From Ruegeria arenilitoris (lineage in GTDB: Bacteria; Pseudomonadota; Alphaproteobacteria; Rhodobacterales; Rhodobacteraceae): a DNA stretch of 64,000 nt. Each line of letters starts with the position of its first letter. The first letter of the stretch is position 1. Positions 46,027 through 55,496 of the stretch are shown piece after piece. Both the position numbers and the translations under genes were made by a program. The stretch covers positions 55,874-119,873 of the forward strand of contig NZ_WQHP01000011.1 in NCBI RefSeq assembly GCF_013035315.1, given 5' to 3'. Below the pieces are notes generated by a model. That model searched no databases, was not told the origin of the DNA, and worked only from the letters and a program-made list of their open reading frames with translations.

Positions 46027-46605
46027 TTAACGACCGAACACGTTGTTTGGTGTCCAGGTGAACCGCTCACCCTGCTTGCCCCATTTCATCATTAGGCATG
46101 ACGTTCCGTATTTCTGAAAATAGGTGATCTTAAGCGGATACCACCCCGCTTGCGGCACCTCTACGGCGGTGCGTTGATTGGCTTCGCAGCCTTGTCTGCC
46201 ATTGAAATAGCCGATCTGCTGCCCCCCGACCCAAGCGTCGATGCCGTCATTCGACCAGGTTTCAAGCTCATAAACCCCCGGTGAATCAAACCGAATATAG
46301 CCCGTGACCTCGGCGGCAACGTTATACGCTTGATTGAAGGTCAGAACAGGATCGCCTTCGTTCGTGTCCCGATAGTCCAACCCCCGCAGCGGCGCACCGG
46401 GCTTTGCTTTCTTCAGAAGAAAGCCCACTTTGTTCAAGTTTTGAATTTTGCGCGGTGGGTTTCCCTCCCACGCATATTTCACATTTAAACCCGCCTGCGG
46501 ACTGGGTTGAGGATTGGCCGGTTGCAGCTTGAGCGGTGCAGAAAATGCCGCGCTAGCAAACAACGCCACAGCAGTGGCCAGCGCTCCGATCCGAAAGAGT
46601 TTCAT
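46027..46605 (-). CDS. Exported PA14-domain protein
   Basis: From ATG 46605 (GGGAGA upstream), 192 aa. A Sec signal ends ASAAFSAPLK. The rest contains a PA14-like beta-sandwich: VTGYIRFDSPGVYELETWSNDG (near 98-119), DAWVGGQQIG, and GWYPLKITYFQKYGTSC. Such domains bind sugars in secreted enzymes. It may be a cell-surface binding protein, alone on its transcript. Confidence 0.78.
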   Translation of the reverse strand: MKLFRIGALATAVALFASAAFSAPLKLQPANPQPSPQAGLNVKYAWEGNPPRKIQNLNKVGFLLKKAKPGAPLRGLDYRDTNEGDPVLTFNQAYNVAAEVTGYIRFDSPGVYELETWSNDGIDAWVGGQQIGYFNGRQGCEANQRTAVEVPQAGWYPLKITYFQKYGTSCLMMKWGKQGERFTWTPNNVFGR

Positions 46606-46716
46606 TGTCTTCTCCCTGTGTGCGGCCCTTGGGTGTTTCCCCCAATTTGACCTTTGAAAAGACAGTAGGCCGTGAAAATTCACCCTGCAAGTCGGTAAGA
46701 GATCACATTTCCAGCG

Positions 46717-47169
46717 TCAGGCGCGCATGTCCTTGGGCGAATCCATCACCACATAAGACGTAATAGAGGTGACATGCGGCAAAGTCCCAAGTACCTCGGT
46801 GTGGAATGTCTTGTACGACGGCAAGTCTGCGCATTCGACGCGCAACAGGTATTCGATGGTGCCCGTGATATTGTGGCACTCGACCACTTCCGGGGCGAGT
46901 TGCAGGGCGCGTTCGAATCCTTCTTGTGCAGCTTTGGTATGCTCACCCAACCCAACACCGATATAGGCCACAAACCCCACGCCCAGCGCAGACGGGTTCA
47001 GAACCGCCCGATAGCCCGAGATCACGCCCGACCGCTCCAACTCCTGAACACGGCGCAGACAAGCCGAAGGTGACAGGCCCACCCGGTCGGCCAGATCCAG
47101 ATTGCTGATGCGGCCGTCCTGTGACAGCTCTCGCAATATTTGTTGGTTAATGTGATCAATTTTCGCCAT
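46717..47169 (-). CDS. Lrp/AsnC-family regulator
   Basis: The protein is 150 aa from ATG 47169; a GTG at 47181 would lie inside a palindrome, so the ATG is preferred. Helix-turn-helix: ISNLDLADRVGLSPSACLRRVQELERSGVI, then the RAM ligand domain (VECHNITGTIEYLLRVECADL). It is divergent from a LysE-type exporter, the usual layout for an amino-acid-sensing activator of its exporter. Confidence 0.9.
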   Translation of the reverse strand: MAKIDHINQQILRELSQDGRISNLDLADRVGLSPSACLRRVQELERSGVISGYRAVLNPSALGVGFVAYIGVGLGEHTKAAQEGFERALQLAPEVVECHNITGTIEYLLRVECADLPSYKTFHTEVLGTLPHVTSITSYVVMDSPKDMRA

Positions 47170-47174
47170 TGATT

Positions 47175-47195
47175 GCGACACTAGACCAGTGTCGC
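47175..47195. promoter_or_regulatory. Perfect palindrome in the asnC-lysE gap
   Basis: GCGACACT (47175-47182) and AGTGTCGC (47188-47195) are a perfect 8-bp inverted repeat with a 5-bp spacer between the Lrp/AsnC start and the LysE gene (47243). Likely the regulator's operator. Confidence 0.6.
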
Positions 47196-47242
47196 ATTAA
47201 AACGCAATTTCATTTGCCGAGTTTGCAGCAATTATCCGCAAC

Positions 47243-47839
47243 ATGACCTATGATATCCTTCTGGCCCTGATCGCCTTTGCTTTTGTCTCGTCCATAACGC
47301 CGGGACCGAACAACCTGATGCTGATGGCGTCTGGTGCGAATTTCGGGTTCCGCAGAAGCATTCCGCATATGCTTGGTATTGGGCTGGGCTTCACCTTCAT
47401 GGTGCTGCTGGTTGGTACCGGGCTGGTGCAGCTGTTCGACACCTACCCCGTCAGCTATACGGTGCTGAAAATCGCCTCAGTCGCATATCTGCTGTTTTTG
47501 GCGTGGAAGATCGCCAATGCCGCACCGGCCAAAGAGCACAGTGAGACAGGCACGCCCATGACATTTCTGCAGGCGGCGGCATTTCAGTGGGTTAACCCCA
47601 AAGCATGGGCCATGGCCCTGACCGCAACCACGGCCTACACGCCGGACCAAACCCTTCAGGCCATTGCGGTCGTGGCCTTGGTGTTCGGCGCGGTCAACCT
47701 GCCCTCGGTCAGCACCTGGACCGTTTTGGGCCAGCAGATGGCCCGCTTTTTGACAAACCCACGCAGGTTGGTCGTGTTCAACTGGACGATGGCCACTTTG
47801 CTTGTCGCATCGCTCTACCCGGTTCTTTGGCCGAACTGA
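47243..47839 (+). CDS. LysE-family exporter
   Basis: The 198-aa protein has SSITPGPNNLMLMASGANFG near residue 16, QAAAFQWVNPKAWAMAL near 110 and six hydrophobic helices: a LysE/RhtB amino-acid exporter. It shares a 73-nt gap and a palindrome with the Lrp/AsnC gene. Substrate may be basic or branched-chain amino acids; not decidable. Confidence 0.9.
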   Translation: MTYDILLALIAFAFVSSITPGPNNLMLMASGANFGFRRSIPHMLGIGLGFTFMVLLVGTGLVQLFDTYPVSYTVLKIASVAYLLFLAWKIANAAPAKEHSETGTPMTFLQAAAFQWVNPKAWAMALTATTAYTPDQTLQAIAVVALVFGAVNLPSVSTWTVLGQQMARFLTNPRRLVVFNWTMATLLVASLYPVLWPN

Positions 47840-47963
47840 GATCGCCCCGCAGCGCATCCGCACCGCCTGCTCAGCCGCATAATCCGCTCTGGCAAGCCTT
47901 GCCGAGTTGCATCCCAAGCGACGTCAGGTCATATAGCAATGAACTTCCGCGTTGAGAGGCGTC

Positions 47964-48926
47964 ATGACCCAGTATCTGGATTTCGAAAAACCCCTGGCCG
48001 AGATTGAAGGCAAGGCCGAGGAATTGCGCGCTCTGGCCCGCGCCAACGAAGAGATGGATGTGGCCGAAGAGGCCGCTGCGCTGGACGCCAAGGCCGCCAA
48101 GCTGCTGGACGAGCTATACGGTGATTTGACCCCATGGCGGAAATGCCAGGTGGCCCGCCACCCCGAGCGGCCGCATTGCCAGGACTATGTCAAAGAGTTG
48201 TTCACCGAATTCACGCCTTTGGCCGGGGATCGTAACTTTGCCGACGATCTGGCGGTGATCGGCGGCCTGGCGCGGTTCAACGACCAGCCAGTCATGGTGA
48301 TTGGCCATGAAAAGGGTTCGGACACCAAATCCCGGATCGAACGGAATTTTGGCATGGCGCGCCCCGAAGGTTACCGCAAAGCCGTGCGCCTGATGGAAAT
48401 GGCGGGCCGCTTTGGCCTGCCGGTGATCACCCTGATCGACACGGCTGGTGCTTATCCGGGCAAAGGGGCCGAAGAACGCGGCCAATCGGAGGCGATCGCG
48501 CGCTCGACCGAGATGTGCCTGAAGATTGGTGTGCCGCTGGTGTCCGTCATCATCGGCGAAGGCGGTTCCGGCGGAGCTGTGGCCTTTGCCACGGCAAACC
48601 GCGTCGCGATGCTGGAACATTCGGTCTATTCGGTGATCTCACCCGAGGGCTGCGCGTCGATCTTGTGGAAAGACTCAGAAAAGATGCGCGAGGCCGCCGA
48701 AGCCCTGCGCCTGACCGCGCAAGACCTCTACAAGCTGGGTGTCTGTGACCGCATCATTACCGAACCCAAGGGCGGCGCCCATCGCGACCGTACTGCTACG
48801 GTCGAGTCGGTGCGTGCAGCCATTGCCGCCATGCTGAAAGAGTTGGATGACAAGGATGCGGCGGCCCTGATCAAAGACCGCCGTCAGAAATTCCTGGATA
48901 TCGGCTCAAAAGGGTTGGCGGCCTAA
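47964..48926 (+). CDS. accA: Acetyl-CoA carboxylase carboxyltransferase subunit alpha
   Basis: From ATG 47964, 320 aa. AccA with AccD transfers CO2 from carboxybiotin to acetyl-CoA for fatty-acid synthesis. Blocks: [65 protein letters not shown] and [15 protein letters not shown], which forms the CoA-binding oxyanion site. Single gene, as in most alphaproteobacteria. Confidence 0.96.
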   Translation: MTQYLDFEKPLAEIEGKAEELRALARANEEMDVAEEAAALDAKAAKLLDELYGDLTPWRKCQVARHPERPHCQDYVKELFTEFTPLAGDRNFADDLAVIGGLARFNDQPVMVIGHEKGSDTKSRIERNFGMARPEGYRKAVRLMEMAGRFGLPVITLIDTAGAYPGKGAEERGQSEAIARSTEMCLKIGVPLVSVIIGEGGSGGAVAFATANRVAMLEHSVYSVISPEGCASILWKDSEKMREAAEALRLTAQDLYKLGVCDRIITEPKGGAHRDRTATVESVRAAIAAMLKELDDKDAAALIKDRRQKFLDIGSKGLAA

Positions 48927-48930
48927 GCCG

Positions 48931-50058
48931 TCAGCCCCCAAGCTGGCGCAACAACGCTGCCGAAGGCTCACCGGTCACAGTAAGGCCATTGGCGCGCTGA
49001 TAGGCGCTGATGGCGGATTTGGTGTTGTTTCCGACCACCCCGTCCGCGCCTTGCGTATCATACCCTGCCGAGGTCAGGCGGCGCTGCAGTTCTTTACGAT
49101 CCTCCAGCGTCAAACCGGTGGCATCCGGGCCGAACGAGGCCTGGAACGGCGCGCCGCCCGCAATCCGGTCGGACAAATGCCCGACGCCGATCGCATAGCT
49201 GTCCGAGTTGTTGTAACGCTTGATCACTTGGAAATTGCGGAACACCGCGATGCGCGGCCCGGGTGTCTGCGGCTGCAGTACAGCGACCGGCGTTCCGGAA
49301 ACCGTGCCGACTTCACCACCCCAAGGCTGCCCACGCACCCAACCGGCACGCGCCAGATAGGCCGCGGTCGAGGCCAGCGAGTCTGTGGGGTCTTCGGACC
49401 AGATGTCCCGACGTCCATCGCCCGTGAAATCTACCGCGTAGGCCAGGTAAGAGGTCGGGATGAACTGAGTATGCCCCATCGCCCCGGCCCAACTGCCGGT
49501 CATATTCGCGGGTGTTGTGTCACCTTCCTGAATGATCTTCAGCGCGGCAACCAATTGCTTCTCGAAAAACGCCCCGCGCCGTCCGTCATAGGCCAGCGTT
49601 GAGGTCGCTGAGATAACCGGCACATCCCCCCGGCGCGCGCCGTAGCGGCTTTCCAAGCCCCAGACGGCCACGATCACCTCTTTGTCGACGCCATACTGCG
49701 CCTCGATCGCGGAAAGCGTTCCGGCATGGCGCACCAGCATCTGCTTGCCCGTCGCGATCCGTTCGTCCGAGGCGGCAATCGCCAGATAGTCCTCGAGCGA
49801 GCGTTTGAATTCGACTTGATTGCGATCGCGCTCGATCACGTCGGGCAGATACCCGGCCCCTTGAAACGCGCGATTGACAGTGGTCTGCGAAATACCCTGC
49901 GCAGCGGCCCGTGACTTGAAACCGGCAACCCAGGCGTCCCAGCCCGCGTTGGGCACCGCGCGCATTCGCGTTGCCGGGGCGCTGGATGGCGTACCGCCGG
50001 AACAGGCGGCCAGCATAGTTGCCCCAAGTCCAATAGAAAAAAGGCGTCGATTGATCAT
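48931..50058 (-). CDS. Lytic murein transglycosylase, MltB/GH103 type
   Basis: The 375-aa lipoprotein has a lipobox LAAC (Cys19). The catalytic domain contains VWGLESRYGARRGDVP with the catalytic Glu near 137, GSWAGAMGHTQFIPTSY and PWGGEVG. The C-terminal 70 residues (LQRRLTSAGYDTQGADG, VVGNNTKSAISAYQRANGL) are a peptidoglycan-binding domain. It cleaves peptidoglycan strands in the periplasm, giving 1,6-anhydro ends. Confidence 0.92.
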   Translation of the reverse strand: MINRRLFSIGLGATMLAACSGGTPSSAPATRMRAVPNAGWDAWVAGFKSRAAAQGISQTTVNRAFQGAGYLPDVIERDRNQVEFKRSLEDYLAIAASDERIATGKQMLVRHAGTLSAIEAQYGVDKEVIVAVWGLESRYGARRGDVPVISATSTLAYDGRRGAFFEKQLVAALKIIQEGDTTPANMTGSWAGAMGHTQFIPTSYLAYAVDFTGDGRRDIWSEDPTDSLASTAAYLARAGWVRGQPWGGEVGTVSGTPVAVLQPQTPGPRIAVFRNFQVIKRYNNSDSYAIGVGHLSDRIAGGAPFQASFGPDATGLTLEDRKELQRRLTSAGYDTQGADGVVGNNTKSAISAYQRANGLTVTGEPSAALLRQLGG

Positions 50059-50169
50059 GGCTGAAATCTGCTCTTGTTGTGATTTGCCTCAGAGTACCGC
50101 AGAGCGGGCGCTCAAGCCAGCATGGTGATGTTGCTTACCGGCAACCTGGCCGCCTCGGCAACAAGCCGC

Positions 50170-50817
50170 TTAACTGACCAGCATCCGCAACCCCTGGGTC
50201 ACGTCTGAGCGCACCGCCAACCGCAAACCGGGCTCATCCCCGGCCTTCAGGGCGGCGATGATCAACTTGTGGTAATGGGGCGGTTCTGTCCGCCGCAGCC
50301 GCCCATACAGCGCGCGCATCGTGGGCCCCAACTGTAGCCACACGGTTTCAACAATCGCCAACATCGCTGGCGCCTGAGCACGCAGGTAAAGTGTGCGGTG
50401 GAATTCAAGGTTCGAGCGGATGTAGCCGACGGCGTCCCGCTTGGTGACCATTTCCGCAACGGTCATATTGATGCTCTGCAGCCGGTCGATCAGAGCCATA
50501 TGTGCACGGGGCAATGCCCGGCTGGACAGCTCGACCTCAAGCAGCGCGCGCAGGGCCGCCAGCTCTTCGATCCGGTCATTGGTCAGTTCGGGCGTCGACA
50601 CACGGCCGGACGAAGACAGGAACAGGGCACCCTCGGCAACCAAGCGCCGCACCGCCTCGCGGGCGGGGGTCATCGATACATCGAACTCTTTGCCAATCCC
50701 GCGCAGAGTCAGGGCCTGCCCCGGCGCTATCTCGCCATGCATGATACGAGAGCGGAGCGCCCGATAGACAAGATCATGGGCTGCGGGCTGAGAGTCAGAT
50801 GGACGGGCGCTTAACAT
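50170..50817 (-). CDS. GntR-family regulator with FCD domain
   Basis: The 215-aa protein has a winged helix at residues 15-75 (APGQALTLRGIGKEFDVSMT, PAREAVRRLVAEGAL) and an all-helical FadR/FCD effector domain with the pattern NLEFHRTLYLRAQAPAM. It stands alone, with no adjacent metabolic gene it could obviously control; the ligand is not predictable. Confidence 0.88.
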   Translation of the reverse strand: MLSARPSDSQPAAHDLVYRALRSRIMHGEIAPGQALTLRGIGKEFDVSMTPAREAVRRLVAEGALFLSSSGRVSTPELTNDRIEELAALRALLEVELSSRALPRAHMALIDRLQSINMTVAEMVTKRDAVGYIRSNLEFHRTLYLRAQAPAMLAIVETVWLQLGPTMRALYGRLRRTEPPHYHKLIIAALKAGDEPGLRLAVRSDVTQGLRMLVS

Positions 50818-50847
50818 ACCCCCATGTGATCACAAACCGCCGTTGGG

Positions 50848-51543
50848 TCAACTCACCGGCGCATCAAATCTGTACTGGTGCAGCTGCGCCCCGTTGTCGC
50901 GCAACCACCGCCTTTGGTCTTTACAGGGGCCAAACAAACGTTCGACCTGCGCCCAGAAGGCGGGCGAATGGTTCATCTCGGCAAGATGTGCGACTTCATG
51001 AGCCGCGACATAGTGCAGGATGTCCGAGGGCGCCAAAATCAGGCGCCAAGAGAACATCAACCCGCCGGTCGAACTGCAGGACCCCCAGCGAGACCGCGTA
51101 TCGCGCAAGGTCAGGCTGGAATAGGGCAGACCCAACATCGCCGCGTAGTCGTCACAGGCCTCGGTCAGTCGATCCCGCGCCAATTCCTTCAGGAAACGGG
51201 CCAACCGGCGAGCCTCGGCCCCTTGCGGCACTGCAATCTCGGTATCGCGCAGCAGAACGCGCCGACCCTCGGCGGCGACGATTCGCCTGTTATTGCCCTC
51301 AACGGGGATCGTGTGGCCGAATGCAACAGCCGCCGGAGCCGGCCGGTCCTGAAGATGCTGACGGATCCAGTCCTCTTTAAGTCTGGCGAAATCAAGCGCC
51401 TCGGCTTCGGCCACGCCCTTTGGATAGGTGAGCGTAACCCGCCCATCCAATTGAGAAATCCGCAGGCTGATACGCCGCGCCCGCGCCGATTTGCGCAGTG
51501 TCAGCGGCACCGGCGGTTTTCCGGGCAATGCGTGGTCCCCCAT
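50848..51543 (-). CDS. YgjP/SprT-like zinc metalloprotease (DUF45)
   Basis: From ATG 51543, 231 aa. TLRKSARARRISLRIS starts the domain, SRWGSCSSTGGLMFSWRLILAP is the typical mid-block, and YVAAHEVAHLAEMNHSPAFW near 190 has the HExxH zinc site and a third His. YgjP is the E. coli relative. Role in protein or DNA-protein crosslink processing is not established here. Confidence 0.88.
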   Translation of the reverse strand: MGDHALPGKPPVPLTLRKSARARRISLRISQLDGRVTLTYPKGVAEAEALDFARLKEDWIRQHLQDRPAPAAVAFGHTIPVEGNNRRIVAAEGRRVLLRDTEIAVPQGAEARRLARFLKELARDRLTEACDDYAAMLGLPYSSLTLRDTRSRWGSCSSTGGLMFSWRLILAPSDILHYVAAHEVAHLAEMNHSPAFWAQVERLFGPCKDQRRWLRDNGAQLHQYRFDAPVS

Positions 51544-51643
51544 ATGCCTGTTTCTCCTGCTCAAAGGCTTTGACAGTGCCCGCTGCATGTGGCACGTGAC
51601 CTGAATCATTATTACGACTCACCTGATATCAAGGGGATTTGAC

Positions 51644-51970
51644 ATGCCCAAGGAAGAATGGGGCGTAAAACGCGTTTGCCCGACCACCGGTAAGCGGTTC
51701 TACGACCTGAACAAGGACCCGATCATCAGCCCCTATACCGGCGAGATCGTGGAGCTTGAGACCGGCAAAAGCCGGATGATCGCCGCAGACGCGGAAGACG
51801 CCGCATCGGCCAAGGCACGCGAAAACGCGTCGGATGAGGATTTGGTGCTGGACGATGACGATAATGTCGACGTCGAACTGGACGATGATCTGCTGGATGA
51901 CGACGACGACAGCAACGACGACGTTTCGTTGGACGATATCACTGATATGTCGTCGGAAGACGAGAACTAA
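51644..51970 (+). CDS. TIGR02300-type acidic-tail protein
   Basis: The 108-aa protein has a conserved N-terminal block MPKEEWGVKRVCPTTGKRFY, DLNKDPIISPYTGEIVE, and a C-terminal half made nearly only of Asp, Glu and small residues. The family is found in alphaproteobacteria without known function; the acidic tail may hold cations or basic proteins. Confidence 0.85.
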   Translation: MPKEEWGVKRVCPTTGKRFYDLNKDPIISPYTGEIVELETGKSRMIAADAEDAASAKARENASDEDLVLDDDDNVDVELDDDLLDDDDDSNDDVSLDDITDMSSEDEN

Positions 51971-52112
51971 AACCGGTCCGGGGCGGCCCTTTCGCCGCCT
52001 CAAACCACCCTCGGATGCACGGCAGAAACTTTTCTGCAAAATCCATTTTTGGACTTGCACTCAACGCCGCCGTCTCATAAACGTCCGTCCACCGCAACAG
52101 CGGTACCATGAT

Positions 52113-52188
<76 letters not shown>

Positions 52189-52557
52189 AATCTCCATATT
52201 CAATCAATGATTTGACGAAGAACTCGTCGGCAATTCGTGCGTCCCACATGGGCTAAGGCGACTGTTACTCTAGCATAGCGTCGAAGTGTACAAAGCGACA
52301 CGATACCTACTCGAGTGGGCGCAACGGCAGTAAGGCACTGCGAACTGTGCCTGAAATGAAACTGATAATTCGAGCTACGGTGCTTTTTCGACCAACGCAA
52401 ACGACCATCGTAACGGACGTAGCCGCCTGAAGCCACGAAGCCGACAAACACAGAATAAATCTAATAATTTTCGGCAGTCTTTCTGATTACAACATGTCGA
52501 CAAGGCTCCCAGCTTTTGCCGGGAGCCGCAGTATTGCAATAGTGGTACTCTAGAAAA
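52189..52557. other. Gene-free segment after the tRNA
   Basis: These 369 nt hold no frame I would call a gene. An open frame of 83 codons on the minus strand (52200-52451) lacks a ribosome site and any recognisable domain. The hairpin before the adaptor gene is listed separately. Confidence 0.5.
52504..52527 (-). terminator. Terminator-like hairpin after the HlyD-family gene
   Basis: GGCTCCC..GGGAGCC with one G:U pair and an AAAA-type loop lies 31 nt past the adaptor stop on the minus strand. Only a weak T tract follows. Confidence 0.45.
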
Positions 52558-53700
52558 TTAGGCGTGTCCGCCGCCGATTAGGCCAATGCCCGAGGTCAGG
52601 CCGAACCAAGCTTTGACCCTTAGACCGACCGCCTTGATAATACCCATGGCCTGGATGCCGTGCGCGACAATTGTGCCCTCCATGTCTCCTTCGAAATTGG
52701 TGGTGTAGGACTGAACGATGCAGCCGCTGCCAGGCACCAAAAGCTCACGGTGTTCGGGGTGTACAAGATCAAGATGGACAACGATCTGGCCCCGTTTTGC
52801 CTTTTCGCTGGGCTCGATCAGTCGACCGCTGGGCGCAAGCTGGCCGGAAGAGATCGACTCTTGAATGCGTACGATCCTTGCTGGAAGAACCGTATTGCGC
52901 ATCGAGATGTTGAAGTTGCTTTCACACGCCACTTCCGCCGCCATGCCTTCGTACAACTCAGTACGGGACACCTGCGAGAACCCGGCCACGATACGTCCAC
53001 GCTCGGCCTCTTTGCGGTCAGGGACGATCAGCATGGCTGGACTCATGGCCGCCTGCGCGGCACGGGATCCAACGTTGAGTGTGACCTGCTCGACCACACC
53101 GTCTACCGAGCTGAGCGTCAATGTCTTGGACAGTTCCACCTGGGCCTGTTTCAGCGACGCACGCGCCGACGCAAGCTGGGCTGGCAAAACGGCGTTCGCC
53201 TGAACTTGCGCGACACCCAGTTGTGTCTCAGCGGCTTCAACCTCTGCCTCACGCGTATCCAAAGTCGCCTGGGCGCGTTCCAACTGGCTTACCTGAAACG
53301 CGGCAGATCTTTTGGCCTGCAAAGCGCGGTGATCCAACAGAACAAGTTTTGCCTGCTCTCTGGCGGTGAGCGCCGCGTCCAGAACAGCCTGTGCCGTTTC
53401 GACTTGCAACTCGGCCGCCAGTTTCGCGCTTTCGATTTCCTCGACTTTGCGCTGCGCGAAATCAACCGCGGCCTGTTCAGACGCGTTCTCGACAGCGAAC
53501 AGCGGATCACCAGGCTCGACATGGTCCCCGCCCTTTACGAAGACGTCCGTGACGGTCCCACCATTTTCTGCCACGACCGGTACAGTCCGGAACGGAACAA
53601 GGCCGGTGTAGGATTTGGGATAGTAGTAGAACACCGCAAAAAAGACGATCAGGGCCAGTACAAACCCCAGGTGGAGCAGTGCATTGCCGGAAGTTGCGGA
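52558..53700 (-). pseudogene. HlyD-family secretion adaptor, start region apparently disrupted
   Basis: The adaptor part is well kept: VPVVAENGGTVTDVFVKGGD near the start (lipoyl/barrel), a long coiled coil (residues about 45-160), then a beta-barrel with VDGVVEQVTLNVGSRAA. It would link an inner-membrane pump to an outer channel. Translation from GTG 53634 would give 358 aa but cut into the membrane helix, whose first part (LHLGFVLALIVFFAVF) is open in the same frame up to an in-frame TAG at 53701-53703, with no ATG, GTG or TTG in between. Upstream residues past the TAG also read like protein. So it is probably a nonsense or start-loss allele; a sequencing error is the alternative. Confidence 0.65.
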
Positions 53701-53703
53701 CTA

Positions 53704-54058
53704 CTTGTTCGATGCAGGCGGCCGAGACAAGTCCTTGCTAGTTGACGCTGTTGCTCAGGTTAAGGGCGAGCAATTAGTAATCAGAGGCCTAGGCAGGCCA
53801 GCGCTGGAAAAACACTCGGGACTTAATCCCAAAAACCTTGGGTAACCAAACAAAGACAATTCCAGTCAATTCATCGCCCGGCTGAAACTCTCTCAAAGTG
53901 AAGCCTTGTTTCGTCGGGCGATTTCGAGCCAATCCAATAGATACTGCTCATGTTCAATAAACTGCCAAAAAACCGTCGACTTACTGGCGGCTTCCGAACT
54001 TGAGGAAGTGACTGATCTTATTCCGCCGACGTTCAGCAAGAATTAATCGCATCGCACT
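53704..54058. other. Gene-poor gap between the adaptor and mscS
   Basis: 355 nt without a confident gene. A 48-codon minus-strand frame (54039 to 53893, TTG start, no ribosome site) ends in a helix-like WQFIEHEQYLLDWLEIARR and is the only protein-like piece; it could be a small protein or a decayed gene end. Confidence 0.4.
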
Positions 54059-55399
54059 TTAACTGTCAGAAGTAGCCTTATCATTGGCGTGTATATGCAC
54101 ATCCATTTGCGGGAACGCGATAGAGATGCCTTCATTCTGCAAACGGGTCTTTCCAATCTCCGTCAAGTCCCACATCACATCCCAGTAATCATCCGTACGT
54201 ACCCACGGCCTGCAACAAACGTTCACAGATGAGGGGCCCAATTCGCCGACAAAAATACGCGTTTCCGGGCTTTTCAGGCAACGCTTGTCAGCTTCAACTA
54301 TCTTGGCAAGCGTCGCCTTGGCGCGCTCAATATCGTCTGAATATCCGATTCCGAAAACGAGATCGACGCGCCTCACTCGGTACTTAGAAAGGTTCTCCAT
54401 GGCCCCTTGCCAGATAGATTGGTTAGGGATCTGCACCAGACGGTTGTCGAAAGTTCTGAGCTTTGTTGAAATCATGTTTATGTCGACGACGGTACCAATC
54501 ATTTGATTGATAGATACAATATCGCCTTTTGAGTAAGGGTTTGTTGCTTGTAGCAGAAGTCCGCCAATCACACTTTGAAACAAGTTCTGCAGCATGAATG
54601 CCAATAGGAACCCAAGTCCACCAATGATTGCTGTTGTGACGCCAAGGTTCACCCCAAGCCCCAACAAGGCGACAAACAAACCTAATACAAGAATGCTCCA
54701 GTGCAGAACGTTCGGAAAAACCACAGCTGCGATTTCGTTTTCAACATTTCGGCCGCGCAACCATCTGCCGGACACTCTTTTTAGAAACCCTCCGACAAGG
54801 AAAGCAGCGGCCATAACTATTAAGGCTTGGACAACCCCGTTTAGCGCTCTTAGCCCACCCCTGCCTGACAAAACCCAGTCCTTTGAAAGGTGAACAATCG
54901 CCGACCATTGGTATGAAAGCAAAAGCTCCGCTATGAAACCTTTGATAAACCCTTGGTGCTTTTTCAATTCCTCTTCAGAACCGCCTTTGCGCTCCAGAGC
55001 GTTGACTACGACTAAGTAGTTCTGAAAGTCAGCGATGTTTTGGCGGTTTACAGCTTTAATTTGATCAACGATCTGAGGAACTTGATTATCCGGCACAATC
55101 TCCAACTGGGTTACGCCTTCGGCAATTCTCGCAAGGTTGGCCTGAACTCTTTGCTGCCAGACGTCTGCTATTTTCGTCAGATCTTCCGCGCCTAACGCAA
55201 CGACATGCCGAGAGAGGACGTCTTCGTCCACGTTTGCCTCACTCGCAACAGAAATTGAGTTTTGATATGGATCCGATTGAGCAGGTTGCTGCGCATTGGC
55301 AATGCCAAAAAACAGCGAGAAAAGATACAAGGCGGACAGTGTTGCAACTCGATTTAGACTAGAGGTGCGCGTAACACTCATCAGTTGGATAGGAACCAT
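54059..55399 (-). CDS. Mechanosensitive ion channel, MscS family
   Basis: The 446-aa protein has an exported N-terminus (signal ending GIANAQ, mature about 170 residues in the periplasm), then membrane helices from about residue 190. The pore helix GVTTAIIGGLGFLLAFMLQNLFQSVIGG (around 255-280) and the cytosolic beta/vestibule domain DIVSINQMIGTVVDIN follow. It releases osmolytes in hypo-osmotic shock. ATG 55381 is an alternative start. Coding bases are more AT-rich than upstream genes. Confidence 0.9.
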   Translation of the reverse strand: MVPIQLMSVTRTSSLNRVATLSALYLFSLFFGIANAQQPAQSDPYQNSISVASEANVDEDVLSRHVVALGAEDLTKIADVWQQRVQANLARIAEGVTQLEIVPDNQVPQIVDQIKAVNRQNIADFQNYLVVVNALERKGGSEEELKKHQGFIKGFIAELLLSYQWSAIVHLSKDWVLSGRGGLRALNGVVQALIVMAAAFLVGGFLKRVSGRWLRGRNVENEIAAVVFPNVLHWSILVLGLFVALLGLGVNLGVTTAIIGGLGFLLAFMLQNLFQSVIGGLLLQATNPYSKGDIVSINQMIGTVVDINMISTKLRTFDNRLVQIPNQSIWQGAMENLSKYRVRRVDLVFGIGYSDDIERAKATLAKIVEADKRCLKSPETRIFVGELGPSSVNVCCRPWVRTDDYWDVMWDLTEIGKTRLQNEGISIAFPQMDVHIHANDKATSDS

Positions 55400-55496
55400 C
55401 GATTTTCCCGCTCATTTTCGGACTATCTTGGCATAAAATAACGTGGCTGTTGCATTCTTTGCCAAAAATTTAGGGTTCGAAGTTGCTGGTTGGGTT

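Noticed and set aside
52200..52451. An 83-codon minus-strand frame directly after tRNA-Ala.
   Set aside because: No ribosome site, no domain and no neighbours in an operon; kept only as a note on the gap.
53893..54039. A 48-codon minus-strand frame after mscS with a helix-like end.
   Set aside because: TTG start and no ribosome site; protein-like only in part, so not called a gene.
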